Of a stretch of DNA of 19,566 bases, positions 1-6,875 are shown piece after piece. This DNA is from UBA3263 sp964508865. Its GTDB lineage: Bacteria > Bacteroidota > Bacteroidia > Bacteroidales > Muribaculaceae. Position 1 is the stretch's first letter. Each line of letters starts with the position of its first letter. The notes beneath the pieces were generated by a model that saw only the letters and a list, made by a program, of their open reading frames with translations, was not told the DNA's origin and made no database searches. Position numbers and translations under genes: made by a program. Location of the stretch: the NCBI GenBank assembly GCA_964508865.1, contig CAZDVP010000021.1, positions 1-19,566 of the forward strand. The letters are read 5' to 3'.

Positions 1-1025
1 TTGCTCTCCTGGTCGGCGGTTGCGCGCGAGCGGTTGCCGGAGTTCACGTCGATAACGTGGAGCGCTTCGGTGTGCTCGATGATAATGTAGGCGCCGGAGC
101 GGAAGCTCACTGTTTTGCCAAACGAGGTTTTAATCTGGCGGGTAATGCCGAAGGAGTCAAAAATCGGCTCTTCCTTGGTGTAGAGCTTAACGATGTCGGC
201 CTTTTCGGGCGCAATGAGGTTCACATAGTTAAGCAGCTGGCGGTGCACTTCGGGGTCGTTGACGTAGATTGCCTCGAAGGTTTCGGGCGAAAAAACATCG
301 CGCAGAACTCCAACCGAGCGGCCGGCTTCTTCATAAACGGCGGTCGGGGCTTTGTCGGCGTTCTTGCGGGCGTTTTCGAGCGTTTCGTTCCAGCGTCGCG
401 CCAGTTCGCGCATTTCGTGGTTGAGTTCGGCAACTTTTTTGCCTTCGGCCGAGGTTCGGATAATCACTCCGAAGTTTTCGGGCTTGATGGCCTCAACAAC
501 TTTTTTGAGGCGCTGCTTTTCGGCGGAGCTGCTGATTTTTGTGCTGACCGAAATTTTGTTGCTGAACGGAACGAGCACCATGTTGCGCCCGGTAAAGGAT
601 ATTTCGGTTGTCAGGCGCGGCCCTTTTGACGAAATGGGCTCTTTCACGATCTGCACCAGCAGGCGCTGGCCGGGCTGGAGCAGGTCGGCAATGGAGCCGT
701 GTTTGTCGATTTCCGGCTGGGGTTTGAGTTTCGAGGTGTCGGGCAGGCGCTTTTTGGGGTCGAGCGCATCGTTGACCTCGCTGATGTAGGATGCAAAGCC
801 GGGTCCGAGATCCAGATAGTGGAGAAAGGCGTCTTTCTCATAACCGACATTGACGAAAGCGGCATTCAGCCCGGGCATCAGCTTTTTGACTTTGGCCAGG
901 TAAATGTCGCCGACGGCGTAGCTCACGCTGCGCGACTCCTTCTGGAGCGAAACGAGGCGCGAGTCCTCCAGGAGGGCTATCGACACGTCGTTTGCGGCAA
1001 CGTCAACAATCAGTTCGCTTTTCAT
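1..1025 (-). CDS. rng: Ribonuclease G/E family endoribonuclease, N-terminal 341 residues (partial)
   Basis: RNase G/E cleaves single-stranded AU-rich RNA in rRNA maturation and mRNA decay in the cytoplasm. Translating the minus strand from the ATG at 1025 gives MKSELIVDVAANDVSIALLE. An S1-type RNA-binding segment follows at about residues 36-130 (VGDIYLAKVKKLMPGLNAAF), with the RNase E/G core behind it. Near the edge is EALHVIDVNSG; Asp326 there should be the first of the two catalytic metal-binding aspartates. The second aspartate and the C-terminus lie beyond base 1. The start is fixed by the conserved N-terminus. It lies downstream of HU and a ribosomal microprotein on the same strand, an arrangement I recall from other Bacteroidales, and a terminator-like hairpin ends only about 20 bases before the ATG. 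The family is secure; whether it is called RNase G or E is a naming question. Confidence 0.95.
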   Translation of the reverse strand, partial: MKSELIVDVAANDVSIALLEDSRLVSLQKESRSVSYAVGDIYLAKVKKLMPGLNAAFVNVGYEKDAFLHYLDLGPGFASYISEVNDALDPKKRLPDTSKLKPQPEIDKHGSIADLLQPGQRLLVQIVKEPISSKGPRLTTEISFTGRNMVLVPFSNKISVSTKISSSAEKQRLKKVVEAIKPENFGVIIRTSAEGKKVAELNHEMRELARRWNETLENARKNADKAPTAVYEEAGRSVGVLRDVFSPETFEAIYVNDPEVHRQLLNYVNLIAPEKADIVKLYTKEEPIFDSFGITRQIKTSFGKTVSFRSGAYIIIEHTEALHVIDVNSGNRSRATADQES

Positions 1026-1045
1026 CGGTTCGGATCGGGTGGGTA

Positions 1046-1123
1046 AGTTAAAAAATAAAAAAATAGATAAACTTTTGGGCGGTGGGCAAAGAACCTATCT
1101 TCCACCCCGTAACCCAAAAGTTT
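1046..1123 (-). terminator. Intrinsic terminator or attenuator between the microprotein gene and rng
   Basis: AAACTTTTGGG (1069-1079) and CCCAAAAGTTT (1113-1123) are perfect 11-bp inverted repeats. An inner GGTGG/CCACC pair (1081-1085 with 1102-1106) lengthens the stem. Read on the minus strand, the hairpin is followed at once by a T-rich tract (1046-1068), the hallmark of a Rho-independent terminator. It lies after the 29-aa gene and before rng. Because rng starts about 20 bases beyond the tract and no TAnnTTTG box is visible there, it may act as a partial terminator controlling rng read-through. Confidence 0.75.
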
Positions 1124-1158
1124 CTCTATATCATAAACGTTTCGTCGGTCGAAAAAGA

Positions 1159-1248
1159 TTACTTCTTCTTATGACGATTCTTGCGCAGACGCTTTTTGCG
1201 CTTATGCGTGGCCATCTTGTGGCCTTTGCGTTTCTTTCCGCTGGGCAT
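1159..1248 (-). CDS. AURKAIP1/COX24-domain ribosomal microprotein (mS38/bS22-like), 29 aa
   Basis: A very small gene reads MPSGKKRKGHKMATHKRKKR followed by LRKNRHKKK and a TAA stop. More than half of the residues are Lys or Arg. The MATHKRKKRLRKNRHK core matches the AURKAIP1/COX24 family, whose mitochondrial member is mS38 and whose actinobacterial relative is bS22. Bacteroidota carry a near-invariant short version. It probably binds rRNA as a ribosome component; its placement in the Bacteroidota ribosome is inferred from the family, not shown here. It starts 38 bases after the HU stop with no promoter box visible between, so it is probably cotranscribed with HU. A strong terminator follows it. 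Confidence 0.88.
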   Translation of the reverse strand: MPSGKKRKGHKMATHKRKKRLRKNRHKKK

Positions 1249-1286
1249 AGTGTTTAGCTTTGGGGGTTAAAAATAAAGTGGATAAA

Positions 1287-1562
1287 TTATTTTTTCACTT
1301 CTTCCACGAACGATTTGCTGGGCTTGAAGGCCGGGATTTTGTGTTCGGGGATGATAATGGTGGTGTTCTTTGAGATATTACGTGCAGTCTTTTCGGAGCG
1401 GGTTTTGATGATGAAGCTGCCGAAGCCACGGAGGTAAACGTTTTCGCCATTGATGAGCGAATCCTTAACTACTTCCATGAATTTTTCAACGGTTTCGAGC
1501 ACGTTCGCACGATCGATGCCGGTGGATTTAGCGATTTCGCTAACGATGTCTGCTTTGGTCAT
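1287..1562 (-). CDS. HU/IHF-family DNA-binding protein
   Basis: A 91-aa histone-like nucleoid protein that bends DNA as a dimer. The N-terminal helices (MTKADIVSEIAKSTGIDRAN) are followed by the GENVYLRGFGSF turn. The DNA-binding beta arm at about residues 56-75 contains RNISKNT and the intercalating-proline region. The end PAFKPSKSFVEEVK is the conserved HU C-terminal helix. The length equals the usual 90-95 aa. The start ATG gives the canonical N-terminus, and the promoter lies about 90 bases upstream, leaving a leader of roughly 80 nt. Whether it is closer to HU or to an IHF-like subgroup cannot be decided by eye. Confidence 0.96.
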   Translation of the reverse strand: MTKADIVSEIAKSTGIDRANVLETVEKFMEVVKDSLINGENVYLRGFGSFIIKTRSEKTARNISKNTTIIIPEHKIPAFKPSKSFVEEVKK

Positions 1563-1649
1563 TGTTTGAGTATTTAATATTTTGATTTATAGGATATAAA
1601 TGTCGTCTATCTGGCGTTGGGGCGTGCAGATTATTGCCTAACACGACTG

Positions 1650-1681
1650 CAAATATCCGAATTTTTCGGGAACTACGCAAA
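1650..1681 (-). promoter_or_regulatory. HU promoter (Bacteroidota sigma-A type)
   Basis: On the minus strand a -33 TTTG (1678-1681) and a -7 GATATTTG (1650-1657, one mismatch to TAnnTTTG) are separated by exactly 20 bases, the usual Bacteroidota spacing. Transcription would start near 1644. Confidence 0.65.
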
Positions 1682-1710
1682 TTTTCGGCAAATTTTCTTA
1701 TTGCGATAAA

Positions 1711-1742
1711 TTTGGCAGTCAGCGGATTTTTTCGCATCTTTG
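1711..1742 (+). promoter_or_regulatory. folA promoter
   Basis: -33 TTTG at 1711-1714 and -7 CATCTTTG at 1735-1742 (one mismatch to TAnnTTTG) are separated by 20 bases. Only 9 bases separate the box from the folA ATG, so the message should have almost no leader. An alternative in-frame TTG at 1740 overlaps the box and cannot be the start if this promoter is used. Confidence 0.65.
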
Positions 1743-1751
1743 CATCAGTTT

Positions 1752-2240
1752 ATGAACCCAGAAATCAAAATCATCGCCGCCGTTTGCTCCAACGGTGCCA
1801 TAGGCCGCCGCGGCGACCTGCTTTTCCACATATCGGCCGACCTGCGCCGCTTCAAGTCGCTGACCATGGGCCACCCCATCATCATGGGCCGCAAAACCTT
1901 CGAGTCGTTCCCCAAGGGGCCGCTGCCCGGGCGCCGCAACATCGTTATTTCGCGCCGGGCTGACTACCGGCCCGACGGCGCCGAAGTCTACCCCTCGGCC
2001 GAGGCCGCCCTCGAGGCCTGCGCCGGGGCCGGCGAAGTGTTCATTATCGGCGGCGGCGAAATCTACTCGCTATTCATGCCGATTGCCTCCGAGCTGCTGC
2101 TGACCGAAATCAGCGCCGCACCGGCCGATGCCGACACGTTCTTTCCGCCGCTGCGAGGCTTCGCCCTCGTCGAGGCATCGGAGCCGGTCGAGGGGAGCCC
2201 GGCCTATCGCTTCGCAACCTACCGCCGCACGCAGCAATAG
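1752..2240 (+). CDS. folA: Dihydrofolate reductase
   Basis: DHFR reduces dihydrofolate to tetrahydrofolate with NADPH and supports thymidylate, purine and methionine synthesis. The 162-aa product has the family motifs in order: IAAVCSNGAIGRRGDL (substrate and Met20 loop), HISADLRRFK with Asp30 at the catalytic acid position, GHPIIMGRKTFES (NADPH binding), GRRNIVISRR, and EVFIIGGGEIYSLF (the GG nucleotide-binding turn). The length is normal for chromosomal DHFR. I chose the ATG at 1752 over the in-frame TTG at 1740 because the TTG lies inside the -7 promoter box. A thymidylate synthase gene often neighbours folA, but none is seen here. It is transcribed divergently from HU. Confidence 0.96.
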   Translation: MNPEIKIIAAVCSNGAIGRRGDLLFHISADLRRFKSLTMGHPIIMGRKTFESFPKGPLPGRRNIVISRRADYRPDGAEVYPSAEAALEACAGAGEVFIIGGGEIYSLFMPIASELLLTEISAAPADADTFFPPLRGFALVEASEPVEGSPAYRFATYRRTQQ

Positions 2241-2290
2241 CAAAAAAATGCTTTTTAACATAAAATTCTGCGATTTTTTGCAGCAATAGT

Positions 2291-2321
2291 TTTGAAGTGT
2301 GCAAAAAAAATCGTACCTTTG
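2291..2321 (+). promoter_or_regulatory. Promoter of the fimbrial operon
   Basis: -33 TTTG (2291-2294) and a perfect -7 TACCTTTG (2314-2321) are separated by 19 bases that include an A8 run. The predicted start is near 2326, about 280 bases upstream of the first fimbrial ATG. Confidence 0.8.
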
Positions 2322-2494
2322 CGCTTCCGAAACATCCAATATAACAACCAAATAGTACACTGTATTAACCACACATAAGCCTTGAAACCCGCACGGCGTA
2401 AAGGTTTCCTCAAATTTTCGAACAAGGAATGAGTCTTATCTCCCGCAATTCGATCTTACCCGCCTCCGGAGTAAGCCGCTCAGCAACGGTTTTA

Positions 2495-2503
2495 CCCCCC
2501 CCC
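2495..2503 (+). repeat. Poly-C tract (nine C)
   Basis: An uninterrupted C9 run in the transcribed leader. Tracts of this kind are prone to slipped-strand length change. It lies just before the 12-bp hairpin and inside the possible 29-codon leader frame. Confidence 0.9.
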
Positions 2504-2506
2504 ATT

Positions 2507-2533
2507 TTAATGCGCTGATATTCAGCGCATTAA
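2507..2533 (+). promoter_or_regulatory. 12-bp perfect hairpin in the fimbrial leader
   Basis: TTAATGCGCTGA (2507-2518) and TCAGCGCATTAA (2522-2533) are exact reverse complements with a 3-base loop. No T tract follows on the plus strand, so it is not a standard terminator. It could be an RNA stability or attenuation element, or a protein-binding palindrome. Confidence 0.6.
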
Positions 2534-2604
2534 GCCCCGCTGTTAATATAATACTATCGGCTGTTGGTTCGGAAACGACTTTTAGAACTCAATCGCGCAC
2601 ACCA

Positions 2605-3213
2605 ATGCACAATTTATTCGTTCGCACAAAACTCAAACCCGCCCTCCTGGCGGTTGTGCTACTCCTGATGGCCGTCGCCCCGGCCGCAAGGGCTCAGAAA
2701 GTTGGCCTGAAAACCAACCTGCTCTACGACGCCCTGCTGAGCCCCACGCTCGGCATTGAATTCGCCATGGCTCCCCAGTGGACCATGGACATCTCCGCCA
2801 CTCTCAATAACTGGCCCGTCAACGACCACCGCTGGAAGCAGTGGATGGTGCAGCCCGAAGCCCGCTACTGGTTCTGCCAGCGCTTCAGCGGCCACTTTCT
2901 CGGCGTTCACGCCCTGGGCGGACAATATAACTTCGGCAACTTGAAAAACAACATAAAGTTTCTCGGCACCGACTTTTCGCAACTGACCGACCACCGCATG
3001 CAGGGCTGGATGATCGGCGCCGGCGTGGCCTACGGCTACTCCTGGATTCTGTCGCGCCACTGGAACATCGAAGCCGAACTCGGCATTGGCTGGGTCTACA
3101 CCCGCAGCGACATTTTCCGCTGCGCCAACTGCGGCAAGCGCGTTGAAGAAGACAAGCCCCATAACTACTACGGCCCAACGAAAGCCGCAGTGAACCTCAT
3201 TTACACTTTCTGA
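2605..3213 (+). CDS. DUF3575-family outer-membrane protein, first gene of the fimbrial operon
   Basis: A 202-aa protein with a type I signal peptide (hydrophobic stretch about 13-26, cleavage likely after PAARA at 30). The mature part begins QKVGLKTNLLYDALLSPTLG, the characteristic opening of DUF3575 proteins. Alternating beta-strand segments and a terminal Phe suggest a small outer-membrane beta-barrel. A CANC cysteine pair at 173-176 and GPTKAAVNLIYTF at the end match the family. DUF3575 genes commonly open Bacteroidales fimbrial loci next to DUF3868 genes, as here, where the next gene starts 11 bases after the stop. The biochemical role is unknown; an accessory or anchoring function at the outer membrane is inferred from context. 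Confidence 0.85.
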   Translation: MHNLFVRTKLKPALLAVVLLLMAVAPAARAQKVGLKTNLLYDALLSPTLGIEFAMAPQWTMDISATLNNWPVNDHRWKQWMVQPEARYWFCQRFSGHFLGVHALGGQYNFGNLKNNIKFLGTDFSQLTDHRMQGWMIGAGVAYGYSWILSRHWNIEAELGIGWVYTRSDIFRCANCGKRVEEDKPHNYYGPTKAAVNLIYTF

Positions 3214-3224
3214 CCCCGACCGCG

Positions 3225-4748
3225 ATGATGCACACGAAACTATCCACGCTGCTGATGTTGGCAGCCGCCACCATAGCTGCGCCGGCCCGCGCCGCAGAGC
3301 CCGAGGCCGCCGACCCCGAAATCTACACCGTTGAGGTCAGCATCGACGATGCCACATCGAAACTCAACGTCGACATTCAGCTGCGCCCCGAAAACCTCAA
3401 CATTGGCCGCGACTCCGAGCAGGTGTTCACCTCAATGGTCATCAACTCGGCCGGCACCGACACGCTGATGCTCGACACCATCCGCATTTGCGGCCGCAAC
3501 CGCTGGTACTGGCACCTGCGCAACGGCGAGCTCGACCGCCCCGACGGCCGGGTGCGCATTTTCCGCGCCGACCGGGAGGGCGAAGCAGTTATGCACTCCG
3601 AAGTGGCCCTGCTCCCCTGGATGGACGACTCCCGGGTTGAGCTGCGACGCCAGTCGGCAACCTGCTGCCGCCCGGCCCGCACCATTCCGGGCACCGACCC
3701 GCTCGGCATGACTGAAATTGCCCGCATCCACACCGGCCGCCCCGCCCTGATCAGCGAATACGTGTTCGCCCCGCCGGTCGACGACGCTCCCGTTGAAAAG
3801 AACCTCGAGGGCAGCGCCTTCGTGTCGTTCGTGGTTAACCGCACCGAGCTCAAGCCCGACTATATGATCAACCGCAGCGAAATCGCCAAGATCATCAACT
3901 CCATCGACTATGTGCGCAACGACCCCGACGCCATTATAACCGACATCCACATCAAGGGCTTCGCCTCGCCCGAAGGTTCCTACAAGAACAACATCCGCCT
4001 GGCTTCGGGCCGAACCGTTACGCTGACCGACTACGTCCGCGACTATGGCCGCCGCTTCTTCCAGCTGGCCGACTCGACCTTCACCAACTCCTATGAGCCG
4101 GAAGACTGGGCAGGCCTGCGCCGCTATCTGGTCGACTCACTGCAGTTCAACATTCCCAACCGCGCCGAAATCCTGGCAATTGTCGACACCCCGATGGACG
4201 ACCTCGACGCCAAAAACGAACTCATCAAGCGAACCTATCCCGAGGACTATAAGGTTATTCTGCGCGACATCTACCCCTGGCTGCGCCACTCGGACTATAA
4301 GGTTCACTACCGCATTAAGGTCTACACCGACCTCAAGGAGCTGATGCGCCTCTACGAAACCGACCCCACGCGCCTGCGCCCGGTCGACTTCTACACCATT
4401 GCCAAGCAGTATGCCGAAGGCTCGCCCGAATATAATAAGGTGATGAAAACAGCCGCGGCAACCTATCCCAACGACCCGATGCTGAACCTCAACGCGGCCA
4501 ACGTTGCCATGCTCGACAATAATCTGGTGCTCGCCGACCAATATCTCACCCTGGCCGGCAACTCGCCGCAGGCCGACTTTGCGCGCGGGGTGCTCAACGC
4601 CCGCTCCGGCCGCCTCGACAAGGCCATGGAGTTCTTCGAAACCGCCGCCGAAGCCGGAATTCCGCAGGCCCGCGACTATATCGACAACATCAACTCCATT
4701 AAAAACTATAACGCAGTGACCATCACCGCGAAAACAACAAAATTCTGA
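3225..4748 (+). CDS. DUF3868-type fimbrial accessory protein with OmpA-like and TPR-like regions
   Basis: A 507-aa exported protein. The signal peptide is at residues 1-23 (cleavage near APARA). An N-terminal beta-rich region at about 30-190 fits DUF3868. An OmpA-like segment spans about 198-275, with IKGFASPEGSYKNN and the conserved Arg of RLASGR at 263; this fold usually binds peptidoglycan. A helical TPR-like region covers about 385-490 (DFYTIAKQYAEGSPEYNKVM, MLNLNAANVAM, ADFARGVLNARSGRLDKAM). It starts 11 bases after the DUF3575 gene and ends 57 bases before the fimbrillin gene. Together these suggest a periplasmic or outer-membrane tether for the fimbrial base. A second ATG at 3228 is equally possible as the start. 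The detailed function is not established. Confidence 0.83.
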   Translation: MMHTKLSTLLMLAAATIAAPARAAEPEAADPEIYTVEVSIDDATSKLNVDIQLRPENLNIGRDSEQVFTSMVINSAGTDTLMLDTIRICGRNRWYWHLRNGELDRPDGRVRIFRADREGEAVMHSEVALLPWMDDSRVELRRQSATCCRPARTIPGTDPLGMTEIARIHTGRPALISEYVFAPPVDDAPVEKNLEGSAFVSFVVNRTELKPDYMINRSEIAKIINSIDYVRNDPDAIITDIHIKGFASPEGSYKNNIRLASGRTVTLTDYVRDYGRRFFQLADSTFTNSYEPEDWAGLRRYLVDSLQFNIPNRAEILAIVDTPMDDLDAKNELIKRTYPEDYKVILRDIYPWLRHSDYKVHYRIKVYTDLKELMRLYETDPTRLRPVDFYTIAKQYAEGSPEYNKVMKTAAATYPNDPMLNLNAANVAMLDNNLVLADQYLTLAGNSPQADFARGVLNARSGRLDKAMEFFETAAEAGIPQARDYIDNINSIKNYNAVTITAKTTKF

Positions 4749-4805
4749 TTCGAAAAAATATTTTAACAAACAAATAATTTATAACCATTTAATCAACACA
4801 ATCTT

Positions 4806-6683
4806 ATGAACATTTCAAAAAAACTTCTCCTCGGAGTATCAGTGCTCGCTCTGGCAGCCTGCTCCAACGAAGAACCCCTGGTTGGCGGTGACGATCAGTC
4901 GCAAACCGTCATCAAGCCCAGCGGCGACGTTGCTTACCTGAACGTACGCCTGCAGTCAGCCGACAGCAACTCCCGCGCCGACTACGAAGACGGCGAAGGC
5001 AACGTTCACGGCGATTACTACTATGGCAATGAAAATGACGTTGCTAACGCCTACTTCTACTTCTACGACGAAGACGGCAAATTCGTGCTCGAATCCAACA
5101 CCTGGCTCGGCGCAGACCCCGGCACCGCAGACCACATTGAAATGGAAGGTAAAACCACTATCGTGCTCACCGGCCTCACCGGCAAGAGCTACCCCAGCTG
5201 GGTTGTTACCGTTCTGAACCGCCCCGAAAATGATGCCAACGGCAACCCCTTCACTCCCGGCGCAACCCTCAAGGAGATGGGCGAAATTCTGCTCGACAGC
5301 TACCTCAGCGGTAAAAACTTCGTTATGACCACCTCCAGTTTCCTGGGCGGCGTTAACGCCAGCACCACCGGCGACTACACCTACTTCGCCACCAAGCTGA
5401 AACCCACCGACTTCAAGGAAGAAGGCAAGACCTACACCGAAGAAGACGGCATGACCTCAGTCGACATCTACGTTGAACGTCTGGCTGCCCGCGTTGGCGT
5501 TAGCCTCGCCCTTGACCCCAAAGTAAACCCCAAGCACGACAAAACGTTCAAGTTCAACGGCAAGGATTACAACCTCTATGGTCTGAACGTATCTGTTGCC
5601 GGCAGCGACAACCCCAACATCGGCGGCAGCATCACTGCAGCTACCAAGGTTTACGTTGCCATTATCGGCTGGGAACTTAACTCCACCGCTAAGAAAACCA
5701 ACCTGATGAAGGACCTCGGCGACTGGACTGCTGAATCCGCAATTGGCGGCGCAGCCGGCTGGTGGAACAAGCCTGCCGACCACCGTAGCTTCTGGGGCAA
5801 ATCCTACACCTATGGCAAGAAGGGCACCGAACTCTCCGACTCCAAAACCGGCGCTCTGAAAACCAACGAATTCGCATGGAACCAACTGACTCTCGCCGTT
5901 AGCGAAGGCCGCTTCATCGGCGACCGCGCTTACTGCAACGAAACCACCAACATCCCCGCTAACCTGATTGCCTCCGGAGCTACAGATGTTACTACCGAAA
6001 ACATCTCGCCCAAGTACACCCCCTCCGTAGTTCTCAGCGCAGTTGTTTGCGACGAAAACGGCAAAGCCCTCACTCTGGTAAAATATCAGGGCGTTGAATA
6101 CACCGAAGAAGGCTTCCTCAAGCGCATTCTCAGCATTGCCAACACCAAGAAATTCTACATCCACGTTGAAGGCAGCGCTGACTACGCTCAGGTTGACGTT
6201 AAGGACGTAGAACTCGTTTCGGCCTCCGTAGATACCAAGCAACTCGGTAGCGTAAAGGTTGCCCTGAAAGACAATAACATCACCTACTACAAGATTAAAG
6301 ACGGCGCTACCAAAACCGACGGCAAGTATGAACCCGAAGATCTGGAAGAAGTTAGCGCTGATGTTATCAACGAGCACTACGCCCAGTACACCGACGCCGC
6401 CCACCTCGCTATCGCCAAGACCGACGGCGCTATGTTCTACACCATTCCTCTGACCCACCTCAACAAGGGCACCGGCAACAACGTTGTTGAAGGCCAGTAT
6501 GGCGTTGTTCGTAACCACATCTACGACCTCTCCATCACCAAGATCAAATCGCTCGGCGAAGGCGTGTTCGACCCCGAAAACGAACACATCGACCCCGAAG
6601 AACCGAAGAATCCTACTTTCTACGTAGAATCCGCCATCAACATCCTTTCGTGGAAGATCGTTTCGCAGTCTGTTGAAATCTAA
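4806..6683 (+). CDS. Major fimbrillin (Mfa1/FimA-like structural pilin lipoprotein)
   Basis: A 625-aa lipoprotein likely to be the polymerising stalk of a type V pilus. The lipobox ALAAC gives lipidated Cys19, followed by SNEEP, an acidic stretch resembling the Bacteroidota surface-export signal. In characterised fimbrillins a protease cuts after an Arg near the N-terminus to expose a donor-strand groove; Arg57 in SNSRADYEDG is the best candidate. ANAYFYFYDEDGKF is the usual N-terminal fimbrillin strand pattern. The C-terminal tail RNHIYDLSITKIKSLGEG and then INILSWKIVSQSVEI match Mfa1-type C-termini. An AT-rich 57-base gap precedes the ATG, typical of well-translated Bacteroidota genes. A strong hairpin follows the stop. 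Confidence 0.9.
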   Translation: MNISKKLLLGVSVLALAACSNEEPLVGGDDQSQTVIKPSGDVAYLNVRLQSADSNSRADYEDGEGNVHGDYYYGNENDVANAYFYFYDEDGKFVLESNTWLGADPGTADHIEMEGKTTIVLTGLTGKSYPSWVVTVLNRPENDANGNPFTPGATLKEMGEILLDSYLSGKNFVMTTSSFLGGVNASTTGDYTYFATKLKPTDFKEEGKTYTEEDGMTSVDIYVERLAARVGVSLALDPKVNPKHDKTFKFNGKDYNLYGLNVSVAGSDNPNIGGSITAATKVYVAIIGWELNSTAKKTNLMKDLGDWTAESAIGGAAGWWNKPADHRSFWGKSYTYGKKGTELSDSKTGALKTNEFAWNQLTLAVSEGRFIGDRAYCNETTNIPANLIASGATDVTTENISPKYTPSVVLSAVVCDENGKALTLVKYQGVEYTEEGFLKRILSIANTKKFYIHVEGSADYAQVDVKDVELVSASVDTKQLGSVKVALKDNNITYYKIKDGATKTDGKYEPEDLEEVSADVINEHYAQYTDAAHLAIAKTDGAMFYTIPLTHLNKGTGNNVVEGQYGVVRNHIYDLSITKIKSLGEGVFDPENEHIDPEEPKNPTFYVESAINILSWKIVSQSVEI

Positions 6684-6703
6684 TCCAACACTCTCATAAA
6701 CCT

Positions 6704-6747
6704 GAATAACCGCGGGCTGCGGCGCCCGCTTCGGCTCGCGGTTATTC
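6704..6747 (+). terminator. Hairpin between fimbrillin and minor-subunit genes (terminator or attenuator)
   Basis: GAATAACCGCG (6704-6714) and CGCGGTTATTC (6737-6747) are exact 11-bp inverted repeats. A nested GC-rich stem, GCGG/CCGC (6719-6722 with 6726-6729), lies in the loop, and a C/T-rich stretch (6748-6764) follows. It lies 21 bases after the fimbrillin stop and well before the anchor gene. Partial termination here would give excess stalk subunit over minor subunits. The rest of the gap to 6875 has a 12-nt duplicate (TCTCTCAACCTC) and a small hairpin at 6819-6836, and no visible promoter. Confidence 0.7.
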
Positions 6748-6875
6748 CCACTCTTTTCTCTCTCAACCTCCTCGAAATCTCTCAACCTCTTTCCTCTTTT
6801 TTAATTCGACATCAACGAGATGAGCCCCGGCTCGTCCACCATATATATAAACAATCAATCCAATCATTGCGCAAA

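Larger units (their letters stand above)
2322..2604 (+). other. Long structured 5' leader of the fimbrial operon
   Basis: The stretch between the promoter and the DUF3575 gene holds no recognised gene. Visible structure includes GAAACC/GGTTTC (2384-2389 with 2403-2408), CTTAC/GTAAG (2455-2459 with 2471-2475), a run of nine C (2495-2503), and a 12-bp perfect hairpin (2507-2533). A 29-codon ATG-initiated reading frame (2429-2518) spans the C run and ends with TGA in the left arm of the hairpin; it may be a leader peptide or chance. I do not recognise a known riboswitch. Confidence 0.55.

Noticed and set aside
1740..1751. TTG start for folA adding MHQF
   Set aside because: The TTG lies in the -7 promoter box, so it would not be transcribed; the ATG at 1752 gives a normal DHFR N-terminus.
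2239..2256. Terminator after folA (AGCA/TGCT with a T tail)
   Set aside because: The stem is only four base pairs and overlaps the stop codon; too weak to call.
2322..2604. Invertible promoter controlling the fimbrial operon
   Set aside because: No inverted repeats flank the promoter at 2291-2321, and there is no adjacent invertase gene; the visible palindrome lies wholly downstream.
5457..6785. Open 442-codon frame on the minus strand opposite the fimbrillin gene
   Set aside because: It is antisense to a clear fimbrillin and arises from GC-biased third positions; the translation is a Gly/Val/Phe-rich sequence with no recognisable domain.
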